Positions 28,123 through 39,929 are shown, counted from the stretch's first letter. The stretch: DNA of 64,000 bases from Geotalea sp. SG265 (GCF_022808985.1 NZ_JAKZFT010000009.1:82074-146073); one strand, 5' to 3'. Program-made: numbers and translations. Notes: generated by a model not told the origin, from the sequence alone.

Positions 28123-28218
28123 CATCCCTCAGTATACCCACATTGCGTATGCGAGTATTCAACTAATTCTATTTTTAAGCAATGGGTTGGACTGCTTTGG
28201 CCAGCGCATGGAATAAGC

Positions 28219-28234
28219 AGGCATTAATTTTGCA
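28219..28234 (+). promoter_or_regulatory. Sigma-54 type -24/-12 promoter candidate
   Basis: AGGCATTAATTTTGCA has the invariant GG and GC exactly 10 nt apart and TTGCA at the -12 element. It lies about 140 bp before the MBG-repeat gene, leaving a roughly 125-nt leader. It would need an enhancer-binding protein, whose site was not identified. Confidence 0.45.
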
Positions 28235-28371
28235 CAAATCATGACGTTTTTTAATGTGAATGTGTCTAATCTTTCCCCTTGGGCCATACGGCAAGTTTCC
28301 GTGCAGCTACCTGAGCATTGATACCCGCTTTAGAACCTGTCTATACCATCCAAAAATGAAACGGAGGGACT

Positions 28372-31300
28372 ATGGAAAATGAATTGAGTACGAAGACATT
28401 ACCGCCTGAACGGGGTAAAGGAAGGGGATTGCTGTCGAATATGAGCGGCCGTGCAACACTCTTGGGAGTGTTGGTTACAATGGTTTTGACCTACGGCTTT
28501 CTGGCATTGTTCAGTGCCCAAAGAGCTCAAGCTTTTACCAGCAAGGTTACGACCAGCAAATCCTGCATGAGTAGTGCAACCTCCTGCCATGCTAATCTTG
28601 CTTCTACCGGGACAATTACCACTGCAATCAACGGTACAGCAGGTACTACGGTGACGGTGCCGGCCGGTGGTACCTTTGAGATTGACTGGATCTACAACAA
28701 CATGGCCGGGAGCAAGACCGACGATGCGCCCATGATCGCCATTCCGACTGGCTGGGGCCTTGCACCTGGCACCGCAAATAATCCCGCCTTAACGGGATGG
28801 AATTCCATTTGGGACGTTGCCGATGGTGTTACCAGCACCGCAACTGGTGGGGGAAATGGAACGGCAACCAACGTCGCGGGATGGAACACCGGACACATGG
28901 TCGATGCTGGTGTCGGCGCCGGCTTGGAGGCCTTTACCATCGATTACGTCGGCGGAACCAACTGGGGTACCAGCGGTGAGGCAGCGGATGACGGTGGCAC
29001 TAACGATGCAGACGGAACCGCCAATAAGATGGGAACAGACGCCAGGATCATTGTTCCTGCAGGCACGACCCCAGGAACATATAAGGTCGATGTCTACGGT
29101 ATCGGACATACAAGCACCAATAAGGCCTACATCAAACAAACCATAACAGTAACCGTTACTGCGGCTGTTGTAAAACAGACACCAACCATCAACTCATGGC
29201 CGACCGCCAGTGCCATTACCTATGGACAGGCCCTTTCTTCCTCAACCTTGACCGGCGGCAGCGCCTCGGTTCCCGGTACCTTCGCCTGGATCAACCCGAC
29301 GACCGTTCCGGCGGTAGGTGCTCCGGCCCAGGCTGTTCGTTTTACGCCAACAGATACGACTAATTACAATACGGTTGATGGCACGGTGGCCATTACCGTC
29401 AATCCCAAGCCTCTTACTATCACGGCTGCCGCAAAGAGCAAGGTCTACGGCGCGGCAGATCCTGCCCTGACATACACCGCCACCGGCCTTGTCGGCAGTG
29501 ACACCACCAGCGGTAGCCTGGCCAGGGTAGCTGGTGAGGACGTCGGTACCTATGCCATCAACCAGGGTACCGTGACTGCTGGTGCAAACTATGCCATTAC
29601 CTATGTCGGAGCCAACCTGACCATCACGGCAAAGCCACTGACCATCACCGCTGCTGCCAAGAGCAAAGTCTATGGTGCTGCCGATCCTGCACTTACCTAT
29701 ACCGCCACAGGCCTCGTTGGCAGTGATACCACCAGCGGCAGTCTGACCAGGGCGGCAGGTGAAAACGCAGGTACCTATGCCATCAGCCAAGGTACCGTAA
29801 CTGCTGGTACGAACTATACCATTACCTATGTTGGTGCCAACCTGACCATCACCCCGGCACCAATAACCGTCACCGCCGATCCGAAGACCAAAATTGTTGG
29901 CAGCGCGGACCCGGCACTTACCTATACCATCACCAGTGGTGCACTAGTGGGCTCAGATGCCTTTAGCGGTGCTCTCTCACGTGATCCTGGTGAGACCGTT
30001 GGTCTTTATGCTATTCGCCAGAACACCCTGGCCCTGAATAGCAACTATACGCTGACCTATGTTGGCAACAACCTTGAGATCACTGCTGCACCGAAGCAGG
30101 ATCAGACCATTACCTTTAATCCGCTTGCAGCCGTAACCTATGGAAATGGTGATTTCAATCCCGGCGCCACTGCCAGTTCCGGTCTGACTGTCAGTTACAC
30201 CAGTTCCAATACTGCAGTTGCTACCATCATCGGTGGCCAGGTACACATAGTCGGGGTGGGAACAACCACCATCACTGCCAGTCAGGCAGGAGACGCAACG
30301 TATAATCCTGCTGCCAACGTTTCACAACCGCTCACCGTCAACAAGGCTGCACTGACCGTCACCGCAGACAGTTCGTCCAAAACTTACGGTGCTGCCAATC
30401 CTGCATTGGGCGTTTCATACGCTGGGTTTGTCGGGACGGACAGTGCCGCAAGTCTGACCACTCAGCCTACCGCTTCAACAAGCGCAACGGCATCAAGTCC
30501 TGCCGGCACTTACGCAGTCAATGCAACTGGCGGCGTTAGCAACAACTACAGCTTCACTTACGTAGCGGGGACCTTGACCATCAACAAAGCGGCGCTGACG
30601 GTCACTGCCAACAACGCCAGCAAGAGCTACGGTGCGGTCAATCCTGCACTGAGTGTAGCCTACAGTGGCTTCGTTCTTGGCGAGACGGCAACCAACCTGA
30701 CCACGCAGCCTGTCGCCTCCACCACGGCAACCGCTTCCAGCCCTGCCGGTACCTATGCGATCACCGCAGCCGGCGGCGTGAGCAACAACTACACCTTCAC
30801 CTATGTGACCGGGACCCTCACCGTCAATAAGGCAGACCTGACGGTCACCGCCAATAACGCGGCGAAGACGTACGGTGCTTCCAATCCGGTGTTGAGCCTT
30901 AACTACGCCGGGTTTGTCAGCGGCGAAAATGAGGCCTCTCTCACAACCCAGCCTACTGCTTCCACAACGGCAGTTGTCGCCAGCCCAGTCGGCCTGTATC
31001 CCATCAACGTCGCCGGTGGCGTCAGCAGCAACTATAACTTTATCTACGTGGCTGGCACCCTCAGCGTCAACAAGGCAGCCCTGACAGTCACCGCCAACAA
31101 TGCAAGCAAGACATACGGTACTGCCAATCCCGCCCTGACCGTCGCCTACACCGGCTTCGTCCTCGGCGAATCGGCAGCCAACCTGACCACCCAGCCGACC
31201 GCAACCACCACGGCAACGGCTTCGAGCCCTGCCGGTACCTATGCGATTGCCGCAGCCGGTGGCGCAAGCAACAACTATAACTTCACCTATGTGGCAGGGA

Positions 31301-33534
31301 CACTCACGGTCGATAAGGCCGCCCTGACCGTCACCGCGAACAACGCCAGCAAGACCTACGGCGCGGCCAATCCTGCCCTGAGCGTCGCTTATACCGGCTT
31401 CGTCCTTGGCGAGACGGCAGCCAACCTGACCACCCAGCCGACCGCAACCACCACGGCAACCGCTTCGAGTCCCGCCGGTACCTATGCGATTACCGCAGCC
31501 GGTGGCGCAAGCAACAACTATAACTTCACCTATGTGGCCGGGACCCTCACGGTAGATAAGGCAGCCCTTACCGTTACCGCCAACAATGCCGGCAAGACTT
31601 ATGGCTCGGCCAATCCTACCCTGAGCGTCGCCTATAGCGGCTTCGTCCTTGGCGAGACGGTAGCCAACCTGACCACCCAGCCGACCGCAACCACCACGGC
31701 AACGGCTTCGAGCCCTGCCGGTACCTATGCGATTACCGCAGCCGGTGGTGCGAGCAACAACTATAACTTCACTTATGTGGCCGGGACCCTCACGGTAGAT
31801 AAGGCCGCCCTTACCGTCACCGCCAACAACACCAGCAAGACTTACGGCGCGGCGAATCCTGCCCTGACCGTTGCCTATAGCGGCTTCGTCCTTGGCGAGA
31901 CTGTAGCCAACCTGACCACCCAGCCGACCGCAACCACCACGGCAACCGCTTCGAGTCCCGCCGGTACCTATGGGATTACCGCAGCCGGTGGCGCAAGCAA
32001 CAACTATAACTTCACCTATGTGGCCGGGACACTTACGGTCGATAAGGCCGCCCTTACCGTCACCGCGAACAACACCAGCAAGACCTACGGCGCGGCCAAT
32101 CCTGCCCTGAGCGTCGCTTATACCGGCTTCGTTCTTGGCGAGACGGCAACCAACCTGACGACCCAACCGACGCCTTCCACCACGGCAACGGCATCAAGCC
32201 CTGCCGGTACCTATCCGATCACCGCAGCTGGTGGCGCAAGCAACAACTATAACTTCACCTATGTGGCCGGTACGCTGACCGTAAATAAAGCACCACTGAG
32301 CGTCACCGCCAACAACGCAAGTAAAACTTATGGCGCGGCGAATCCTGCCCTGAGCGTCGCCTACACCGGCTTTGTCCTTGGCGAAACGGCCGTCAACCTG
32401 ACCACCCAGCCGGCAGCATCCACTACGGCAACGGCATCAAGCCCTGCCGGTACCTATCCGATCACCGCAGCGGGTGGTGCGAGCAACAACTATGCGTTCA
32501 CTTATGTGGCCGGTACGCTGACCGTCAATAAGGCACCATTGACCGTCACTGCCAACAACGCAAGCAAGACCTACGGTGCGGCCAATCCTGCCCTAACCAT
32601 CGCCTACGCAGGTTTCGTCCTAGGTGAGACGGCAGCAAACCTGACCACCCAACCGACGGTATCCACCACGGCAACCGCTGCCAGCCCTGCCGGTACCTAT
32701 CCGATTACCGCCGCCGGTGGTGTGAGCAGCAACTATGCGTTTACCTATGCGGCCGGTACACTCACCGTGGATAAGGCCGTCCTGACCGTAACTGCGGACG
32801 ATCAGACCCGTGTTGTCGGTGCACCCGATCCGATCTATACTGCTACATATTCAGGTTTTGTAGCCGGCGACACATCCGCTGTGGTAAGTGGCGCGCCGAT
32901 TTTCAGTACGACTGCAACGGCCGCAAGCCCCGCCGGAACGTATCCCATTACTCCTACCCAAGGTAACTTGGCTGCCGACAACTACACCTTCACCTTCGTC
33001 AACGGCACCCTTACCATCACGGCAACTGCGAGCACCTATAACCTGGCCGTGGCAAAAGCAGGTGCAGGCAATGGTACCATTAACAGTAATCCAGTCGGTA
33101 TTGCCTGCGATGGAGCGAACGGTTGCAATTTCGACTTTGCCAGCGGCATCGTTGTTACACTTACCGCCACTCCCGACTCCAAATCGCTCTTCACCGGATG
33201 GAGCGGCGCCTGCACCGGAACCGGCACCTGTGCCGTTACCATGGATGCAGCCAAGAACGTTACCGCCACCTTCGACGTCAATCCGCTGGTTAAGGTGGGT
33301 GGAACTTTATATGCCACCATCCTGGATGCATATACCGCGGCTCTTGATGGTGCTGTTATCGAAGTCAGAGATGTCCTCTTCAGTGACTTCAGTACGTTCG
33401 ATCGTCCGATCAGCATAACCTTCGACGGTGGCAAAGACAGCAGTTGGAACAAAACCACCGGCTTCACGACCCTCACCGGCCCCGTAACCTTCGGGCAGGG
33501 TTCTGTGACGGTGGATGGTCTGGTTATCGAGTAA
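28372..33534 (+). CDS. Very large secreted MBG-repeat protein
   Basis: 1,720-residue predicted secreted or surface protein. The N-terminus has a hydrophobic signal segment (TLLGVLVTMVLTYGFLALFS, ending AQA|F). A region of about 200 residues with CMSSATSCH, a spaced Cys pair followed by His that is not a standard CxxCH heme site, comes next. Then come about 14 MBG-type beta repeats (LTVTANNASKTYGAANPAL... YVAGTLTV), ten of them exactly 81 residues and nearly identical. A distinct Ig-like unit (QTITFNPLAAVTYG) interrupts the array after the third repeat. The C-terminus has an InlB-like B-repeat (FTGWSGACTGTGTCAVTMDAAKNVTATF) and a last beta-rich segment. No LPxTG or autotransporter barrel is seen. 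Such proteins are usually adhesins or surface polymers; the exact role is unknown. Confidence 0.85.
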   Translation: MENELSTKTLPPERGKGRGLLSNMSGRATLLGVLVTMVLTYGFLALFSAQRAQAFTSKVTTSKSCMSSATSCHANLASTGTITTAINGTAGTTVTVPAGGTFEIDWIYNNMAGSKTDDAPMIAIPTGWGLAPGTANNPALTGWNSIWDVADGVTSTATGGGNGTATNVAGWNTGHMVDAGVGAGLEAFTIDYVGGTNWGTSGEAADDGGTNDADGTANKMGTDARIIVPAGTTPGTYKVDVYGIGHTSTNKAYIKQTITVTVTAAVVKQTPTINSWPTASAITYGQALSSSTLTGGSASVPGTFAWINPTTVPAVGAPAQAVRFTPTDTTNYNTVDGTVAITVNPKPLTITAAAKSKVYGAADPALTYTATGLVGSDTTSGSLARVAGEDVGTYAINQGTVTAGANYAITYVGANLTITAKPLTITAAAKSKVYGAADPALTYTATGLVGSDTTSGSLTRAAGENAGTYAISQGTVTAGTNYTITYVGANLTITPAPITVTADPKTKIVGSADPALTYTITSGALVGSDAFSGALSRDPGETVGLYAIRQNTLALNSNYTLTYVGNNLEITAAPKQDQTITFNPLAAVTYGNGDFNPGATASSGLTVSYTSSNTAVATIIGGQVHIVGVGTTTITASQAGDATYNPAANVSQPLTVNKAALTVTADSSSKTYGAANPALGVSYAGFVGTDSAASLTTQPTASTSATASSPAGTYAVNATGGVSNNYSFTYVAGTLTINKAALTVTANNASKSYGAVNPALSVAYSGFVLGETATNLTTQPVASTTATASSPAGTYAITAAGGVSNNYTFTYVTGTLTVNKADLTVTANNAAKTYGASNPVLSLNYAGFVSGENEASLTTQPTASTTAVVASPVGLYPINVAGGVSSNYNFIYVAGTLSVNKAALTVTANNASKTYGTANPALTVAYTGFVLGESAANLTTQPTATTTATASSPAGTYAIAAAGGASNNYNFTYVAGTLTVDKAALTVTANNASKTYGAANPALSVAYTGFVLGETAANLTTQPTATTTATASSPAGTYAITAAGGASNNYNFTYVAGTLTVDKAALTVTANNAGKTYGSANPTLSVAYSGFVLGETVANLTTQPTATTTATASSPAGTYAITAAGGASNNYNFTYVAGTLTVDKAALTVTANNTSKTYGAANPALTVAYSGFVLGETVANLTTQPTATTTATASSPAGTYGITAAGGASNNYNFTYVAGTLTVDKAALTVTANNTSKTYGAANPALSVAYTGFVLGETATNLTTQPTPSTTATASSPAGTYPITAAGGASNNYNFTYVAGTLTVNKAPLSVTANNASKTYGAANPALSVAYTGFVLGETAVNLTTQPAASTTATASSPAGTYPITAAGGASNNYAFTYVAGTLTVNKAPLTVTANNASKTYGAANPALTIAYAGFVLGETAANLTTQPTVSTTATAASPAGTYPITAAGGVSSNYAFTYAAGTLTVDKAVLTVTADDQTRVVGAPDPIYTATYSGFVAGDTSAVVSGAPIFSTTATAASPAGTYPITPTQGNLAADNYTFTFVNGTLTITATASTYNLAVAKAGAGNGTINSNPVGIACDGANGCNFDFASGIVVTLTATPDSKSLFTGWSGACTGTGTCAVTMDAAKNVTATFDVNPLVKVGGTLYATILDAYTAALDGAVIEVRDVLFSDFSTFDRPISITFDGGKDSSWNKTTGFTTLTGPVTFGQGSVTVDGLVIE
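30343..32772 (+). repeat. In-frame tandem array, ten units of 243 bp
   Basis: Units begin with AAGGC[CA] codons for K-A-A-L/K-A-P-L and recur at exact 243-bp steps (30343, 30586 ... 32530). Each encodes one MBG repeat of 81 residues. The central units (31072-32286) are the most alike at DNA level, implying recent duplication or gene conversion. An eleventh, divergent unit follows from 32773. Confidence 0.9.
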
Positions 33535-33559
33535 TAAATTGTCTAAAAGAGGTGGTAAG

Positions 33560-33949
33560 ATGAGTAACTCGGCATTAGCAACCACATCGGAAAAAGGGCG
33601 GCACCGGACGGTGCTGCCCGCCACCCTTATCTGCAAGGTGGCAAAGGTAGGGTACTATCGCGATACGCTGCCGCTCCTCATCATCAATATCAAGAAGGAG
33701 GACGCTCTGCCGCATCTTCCCTTCAAAACGGGGGAACGAATAGCGATACCTTTTGTGGTAAATGGACGAACGTATACGGCAGGTTTGCGGGCAACAGCCC
33801 GTTCGAGCACGGCTATGATATGCTCCGATCTGATGGATGCCGATCTGAACAGCGCCAGGTTGGTGGATTTATTGTTCAGCGTCGGATGGACCGACCGGAC
33901 GCCGTCTCTGGAACTTACCGTCAGTGATGGAAGGATTTACTGTCCCTGA
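33560..33949 (+). CDS. Hypothetical protein downstream of the MBG-repeat gene
   Basis: 129-residue soluble protein with no signal peptide or membrane span. AGAGGTGG precedes the ATG at 33560. The sequence reads like a small beta-rich cytoplasmic domain (VLPATLICKVAKVGYYRDTLPLLIINIKKED, later LDMADLNSAR-like acidic segments). No family was recognised; a PilZ-like fold cannot be shown. It starts 25 bp after the repeat-protein stop and is followed by a strong terminator, so both genes are probably one transcription unit. Confidence 0.7.
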   Translation: MSNSALATTSEKGRHRTVLPATLICKVAKVGYYRDTLPLLIINIKKEDALPHLPFKTGERIAIPFVVNGRTYTAGLRATARSSTAMICSDLMDADLNSARLVDLLFSVGWTDRTPSLELTVSDGRIYCP

Positions 33950-33980
33950 GCTTCGTAAGAAAAGGATATTTGAAACAACA

Positions 33981-34026
33981 AAAAGCAGGAAGCAGATGCG
34001 TTATCGCATGGCTTCCTGCTTTTTTG
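33981..34026. terminator. Strong, probably bidirectional terminator
   Basis: AAAAAGCAGGAAGC pairs with GCTTCCTGCTTTTTT around an inner ATGCG/CGCAT stem. It has A-tract and T-tract on both strands, between the hypothetical gene (+) and acyP (-), which converge here. Confidence 0.85.
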
Positions 34027-34043
34027 ATTGAAATGCCGGTATG

Positions 34044-34319
34044 TCAGTAGGAAATGTTGAAGGTTTCATACTGCCCAGAAAAGGGCTCTTTCTTGACTTG
34101 AACGCCGGTCACCTGTGCGCGGCTCGGCCCTTCATGGCACCAGCCGATCAAGGCATCCACATCGGATTCCTCCCCTTCGAAACAGCCCTGAACGGACCCA
34201 TCGGGGAGGTTTTTTACCCAGCCGCAGACATTTAGCCTCTGCGCGGTCTGCTGGGTTGTCTGGCGATATGCCACCCCTTGGACAAGACCTGTTATCGTTA
34301 CCATGGCACGAATCTTCAC
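34044..34319 (-). CDS. acyP: Acylphosphatase
   Basis: 91-residue enzyme hydrolysing acyl phosphates. Active-site segment ITGLVQGVAYRQTTQQTAQ holds the catalytic Arg, and WVKNLPDGSVQ holds the catalytic Asn. Start is GTG at 34319, preceded by GGAGGG and located 4 bp after the ligA stop, so it is likely co-transcribed with ligA. The C-terminus YETFNISY matches the family's F-x-I-x-Y end. Confidence 0.93.
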   Translation of the reverse strand: MKIRAMVTITGLVQGVAYRQTTQQTAQRLNVCGWVKNLPDGSVQGCFEGEESDVDALIGWCHEGPSRAQVTGVQVKKEPFSGQYETFNISY

Positions 34320-34323
34320 GTTG

Positions 34324-36547
<2,224 letters not shown>

Positions 36548-36552
36548 TGCTT

Positions 36553-36586
36553 GAGCCGGGTATGGTTTGCCCGGCTCTTTTGTGTT
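36553..36586 (+). terminator. Terminator-like hairpin in the uvrD leader
   Basis: GAGCCGGG pairs with CCCGGCTC, followed by TTTTGTGTTT. It sits at the predicted transcript start and 19 bp before the uvrD ATG, so it could be an attenuator, a 5' protective stem, or a stop for upstream read-through. Confidence 0.45.
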
Positions 36587-36604
36587 TCAACATCTGGAGT
36601 TGTC

Positions 36605-38641
36605 ATGCTCGACCTGTCCAACCTCAATCCCCAGCAGCTGGCGGCGGTAAAACATACGGAAGGGGCTCTTCTGGTTCTCGCCGGCGCCGGTTCCGGCAAG
36701 ACCGGGGTCATCACCTACCGCATCGCCCATCTGCTTTTGGACAAGAAGGTGCCGCCGGCCGGCATTCTGGCGGTTACCTTCACCAACAAGGCGGCCAAGG
36801 AGATGCGGGAGCGGGTTGACGGACTGGTGGGGCGGACAGCCTGCAAGGGGATCATCATCTCCACCTTCCATTCTCTGGGGGTGCGCATCCTGCGCCGGGA
36901 CATCGAGCAGCTCGGCTACAAGAAGAATTTCTCCATCTACTCCACATCCGACCAAATCGGCCTCATCAAGCAGATCATGCGCGAGGTCAACATCGACGGC
37001 AAGAAGTTCGATGCCGACACCATCATCTGGAAGATCTCGGCGGCCAAAAACAAGCTCATTACTCCCGACCACTACGTTCCCCGTTTCGGCGACGAATACG
37101 AGATGCTGGCGGCTGAGGTCTATCCCCGCTATCAGTCGGCGTTGAAGGCCTTCAACGCCATCGATTTCGACGATATCATCATGCTGACGGCGGACCTTTT
37201 GCAGAATCATCCCGAGGTGCTCAAACACTGGCAGGAGCGATTCCGCTACGTCATGGTCGATGAATACCAGGACACCAATGCGTCGCAATACCTGCTGGTG
37301 CATCTCCTGGCGGGGGGCTACGGTAACCTTTGCGTGGTCGGGGACGACGATCAGAGCATCTACGGCTGGCGTGGCGCTGATGTGGGCAATATCCTGGATT
37401 TCGAGAAGGATTTCAAGGCGTGCCGGGTCATCAAGCTGGAGCAGAACTATCGCTCCACCGGCAACATCCTGGAGGCGGCCAACCATGTCATCGGCCACAA
37501 TACCAAGCGTAAGGAAAAGCGCCTCTGGACCGCCTCGGGAAGCGGCCGGCCCATCGATGTCATCGTCGTTTCCGATGACGAGGAGGAGGCGACCACGGTG
37601 GTGGAGAGGATCCAGGTGGAGCGCCTGGCCCACAATCTTGCCTATAGCGACTTTGCCATACTCTACCGTACCAATGCCCAGAGCCGTGCCTTCGAGGAGC
37701 AGCTGCGCTTCGAGGACATCCCATACGTGCTCATCGGCGGCATGCAGTTCTTCGAGCGCAAGGAGGTCAAGGACGCCATCTCCTATCTGAAGGTGATCTG
37801 CAACGCAAACGACGAGATCGCCCTCTTGCGCATCGTCAACTTCCCAAAGCGGGGCATCGGCGACAGCACGGTTGTGCGGATCAACCAATGGTCCATGGAG
37901 CAGGAGTGCCCGCTATTCGAGGCATTCGGCAGGATCGATGAGATCGAGGGGGTTGCCGAGGCGACCAGGGCCAAGGTACGGGAGTTTCACTGTCTGCTGG
38001 CGGAAGAGATGGCGGTTTTTGCCGAAGAGGGAGAACTGGCGGAAAAGGGGAAGCGGCTTTTTAAACGGCTCGGCCTGGAGGACGAACTCTACCGGACCAT
38101 CGATGACCCAGTCCTTGCCCGGCGCAAGGCGGAAAACATCGAGCAGATCATCAATTCCATGGCTGCTTATGAGGAACGGATACCCTTGCCGTCGCTCTCA
38201 GGTTTTCTGGAAAAGGTCTCGCTCATGGACGAGGACCGTTTCTCCGGCAAGGATAAGAAGGAGCATGGCCGCGACGCGGTGACGCTCATGTCGCTCCATT
38301 CCAGCAAGGGGCTGGAGTTTCCCTTCGTTTTTCTGGTGGGGATGGAGGAGGAGATCCTCCCCCACAAACGCTCAATTTATGAAGATTTCACCATCGACGA
38401 GGAGCGTCGCCTCTGCTATGTTGGGATCACCCGGGCGCGGCAGCACCTAGTCATGACCCGCTGCCTGCAGCGCAAAAAATACGGCAAACTGCAGGAGCGG
38501 GTGCCGAGCCGGTTTCTTCAGGAAATTCCTGTTCATCTGGTGAACGAACAAAAGGGGACCGCCGCCAAGGTACTGTCCGAAGAGGAAGCGGATCGCATGG
38601 CTGACGATTTCTTTTCCATGATGAAGGCGATGCTGGAATAA
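36605..38641 (+). CDS. uvrD: UvrD/Rep/PcrA family DNA helicase
   Basis: 678-residue superfamily 1A 3'-5' helicase for repair and replication restart. Motif I is AGAGSGKTGVITYR; motif Ia is VTFTNKAAKEM; motif II is VDEYQDTN; motif III is VVGDDDQSIYGWRGAD; motif IV is LEQNYRS; later motifs are TLMSLHSSKGLEF and ERRLCYVGITRAR. Somewhat short and ending without the PcrA-type C-terminal RNAP-binding (Tudor) tail. GGAG precedes the ATG at 36605. Rep is an alternative name. Confidence 0.93.
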   Translation: MLDLSNLNPQQLAAVKHTEGALLVLAGAGSGKTGVITYRIAHLLLDKKVPPAGILAVTFTNKAAKEMRERVDGLVGRTACKGIIISTFHSLGVRILRRDIEQLGYKKNFSIYSTSDQIGLIKQIMREVNIDGKKFDADTIIWKISAAKNKLITPDHYVPRFGDEYEMLAAEVYPRYQSALKAFNAIDFDDIIMLTADLLQNHPEVLKHWQERFRYVMVDEYQDTNASQYLLVHLLAGGYGNLCVVGDDDQSIYGWRGADVGNILDFEKDFKACRVIKLEQNYRSTGNILEAANHVIGHNTKRKEKRLWTASGSGRPIDVIVVSDDEEEATTVVERIQVERLAHNLAYSDFAILYRTNAQSRAFEEQLRFEDIPYVLIGGMQFFERKEVKDAISYLKVICNANDEIALLRIVNFPKRGIGDSTVVRINQWSMEQECPLFEAFGRIDEIEGVAEATRAKVREFHCLLAEEMAVFAEEGELAEKGKRLFKRLGLEDELYRTIDDPVLARRKAENIEQIINSMAAYEERIPLPSLSGFLEKVSLMDEDRFSGKDKKEHGRDAVTLMSLHSSKGLEFPFVFLVGMEEEILPHKRSIYEDFTIDEERRLCYVGITRARQHLVMTRCLQRKKYGKLQERVPSRFLQEIPVHLVNEQKGTAAKVLSEEEADRMADDFFSMMKAMLE

Positions 38642-38716
38642 CATCGGCGATGCTGGCAATTCCCTCCAGCCATGTTACCTTAATACTGTAGGAATTACGG
38701 CAACAGTGGAGGGAGT

Positions 38717-39202
38717 ATGGACCTTTATGCATTCGCCTTGAAAATGGAACTGGACGGCAAGGCTTTCTATGAGAAGATGGCGGCCGAGACCCCGTATCGC
38801 GGACTGAAGAGTGTGTTTTCAATGCTCGCCGAGGATGAGCAGAAGCATTACGATACCATTATCGCCATCCGTGCCGGCGAAGCCAGGACCATGGCGGACA
38901 CGGCGGTTCTGGAGAACACCAGGAACGTCTTTGAAGGCATTCGCGCCGAGAAGATTCTGGCGGAGGGGATGAGGAAGGAGCACGACGCCTTCCAGTACGC
39001 TATGAAGATCGAGGCTGACAGCGTCCGCCTCTATGAGGATCTGGCCGGCAAGGAACGTGATCCGGCAATCATTGCCCTTTTGCAGAAGATAGCCGACGAG
39101 GAGAAGAAGCACTACAACATCGTGGAGAACCTCTACGATTACACTCTGCGGCCGGAGTATTTCCTGGAGTGGCGGGAATTCAGCAACCTGAAGCCCCTTT
39201 GA
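38717..39202 (+). CDS. Ferritin-like domain protein (rubrerythrin-related)
   Basis: 161-residue four-helix-bundle diiron protein. It has two repeats of the ligand pattern: ALKMELDGKAFYE ... AEDEQKHYD and AMKIEADSVRLYE ... ADEEKKHYN, giving Glu and ExxH ligands. No rubredoxin domain is present, unlike classical rubrerythrin. Probably handles peroxide or iron under oxidative stress. The divergent peroxiredoxin follows convergently 13 bp away, in keeping with an oxidant-defence pair. GGAGGG precedes the ATG. Confidence 0.88.
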   Translation: MDLYAFALKMELDGKAFYEKMAAETPYRGLKSVFSMLAEDEQKHYDTIIAIRAGEARTMADTAVLENTRNVFEGIRAEKILAEGMRKEHDAFQYAMKIEADSVRLYEDLAGKERDPAIIALLQKIADEEKKHYNIVENLYDYTLRPEYFLEWREFSNLKPL

Positions 39203-39215
39203 AGCTTGCTGAAAG

Positions 39216-39896
39216 TCACTCCGGTGACGGCTTGATAGTCTTTTGCCCCGGCTTCCAGCCCAGGGGGCAGAGTGCGCCCGACTGGAGGGCTTCCAGCACC
39301 CGGAGGGTTTCCTCGACGCTCCTCCCCACATCCATGTTGTGGACGACCTGGTACTGGAGGATCCCTTTTGGGTCGATGATGAACAACCCCCGTTGGGCCA
39401 CCCCTTCCGTCTCGTCAAGAACTCCGTACCGTTCCACCGCTTCCCGCCTCACATCGGCCAGGAGCGGGTAGTGCAGCTTGCCCAGGTCTCCACGCTTGAT
39501 CCAGGCTAGGTGGGAGTATTTGCTGTCCACGGAAACCCCAACCACGTCTGCGCCCAGCTTGTTGAAGCGGGGCAGCGCTTCGTTGAACCCCTTGATCTCG
39601 GTGGGACAGACAAAGGTGAAGTCTCCGGGATAGAAAAAGAGTACCAGCCATTTTCCGCTGTAGTCGGAGAGGCTGATGGCGGCGAACTCCTTTCCCGGAT
39701 CGGTGCCGACAACACCATCGAGTGTGAAATCCGGCGCCGGTTGCCCCACCTTGACCTGTTCCGCCATCATCATCTCCTTCATGCCATGCATCATCATTTT
39801 GGACGGCATCTCGGGGGCAGCCTGGGCGGTTATCGTGACGAAGTGCAGGACGAGAGCCAGCATACCAGCGGTAGCGGCCATCTTTTTCAGGTTCAT
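39216..39896 (-). CDS. Exported 2-Cys peroxiredoxin (AhpC/TSA family)
   Basis: 226-residue thiol peroxidase with a predicted signal peptide (AATAGMLALVLHFVTITAQA). A Met-rich linker (MPSKMMMHGMKEMMMAEQ) precedes the core. The peroxidatic Cys is in FTFVCPTEIKGF and the resolving Cys in GALCPLGWKPG. The YSHLAWIKRGDLGKLHYPLL segment is Prx1/AhpC-like. The start at 39896 follows AAGGAG; the longer frame into the ppiB region is spurious. Export of a 2-Cys Prx is uncommon, and the Met-rich stretch could be an oxidant sink or metal site. Confidence 0.88.
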   Translation of the reverse strand: MNLKKMAATAGMLALVLHFVTITAQAAPEMPSKMMMHGMKEMMMAEQVKVGQPAPDFTLDGVVGTDPGKEFAAISLSDYSGKWLVLFFYPGDFTFVCPTEIKGFNEALPRFNKLGADVVGVSVDSKYSHLAWIKRGDLGKLHYPLLADVRREAVERYGVLDETEGVAQRGLFIIDPKGILQYQVVHNMDVGRSVEETLRVLEALQSGALCPLGWKPGQKTIKPSPE

Positions 39897-39929
39897 GGAG
39901 GGGGCTCCTTGTGCTTGGGCTATGCTGTG

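Noticed and set aside
28260..28371. A c-di-GMP (GEMM) riboswitch in the leader of the MBG-repeat gene
   Set aside because: The GCAAAGCC core and tetraloop-receptor arrangement are not found.
30493..32166. A 557-codon open frame on the minus strand inside the MBG-repeat gene
   Set aside because: It is a by-product of the 243-bp repeat: the same antisense frame stays open in each unit. It has no ribosome-binding site and a composition unlike protein.
30343..32772. A CRISPR array or other non-coding repeat array
   Set aside because: Units are 243 bp, in frame and encode a known beta-repeat fold. There are no spacers and no cas genes.
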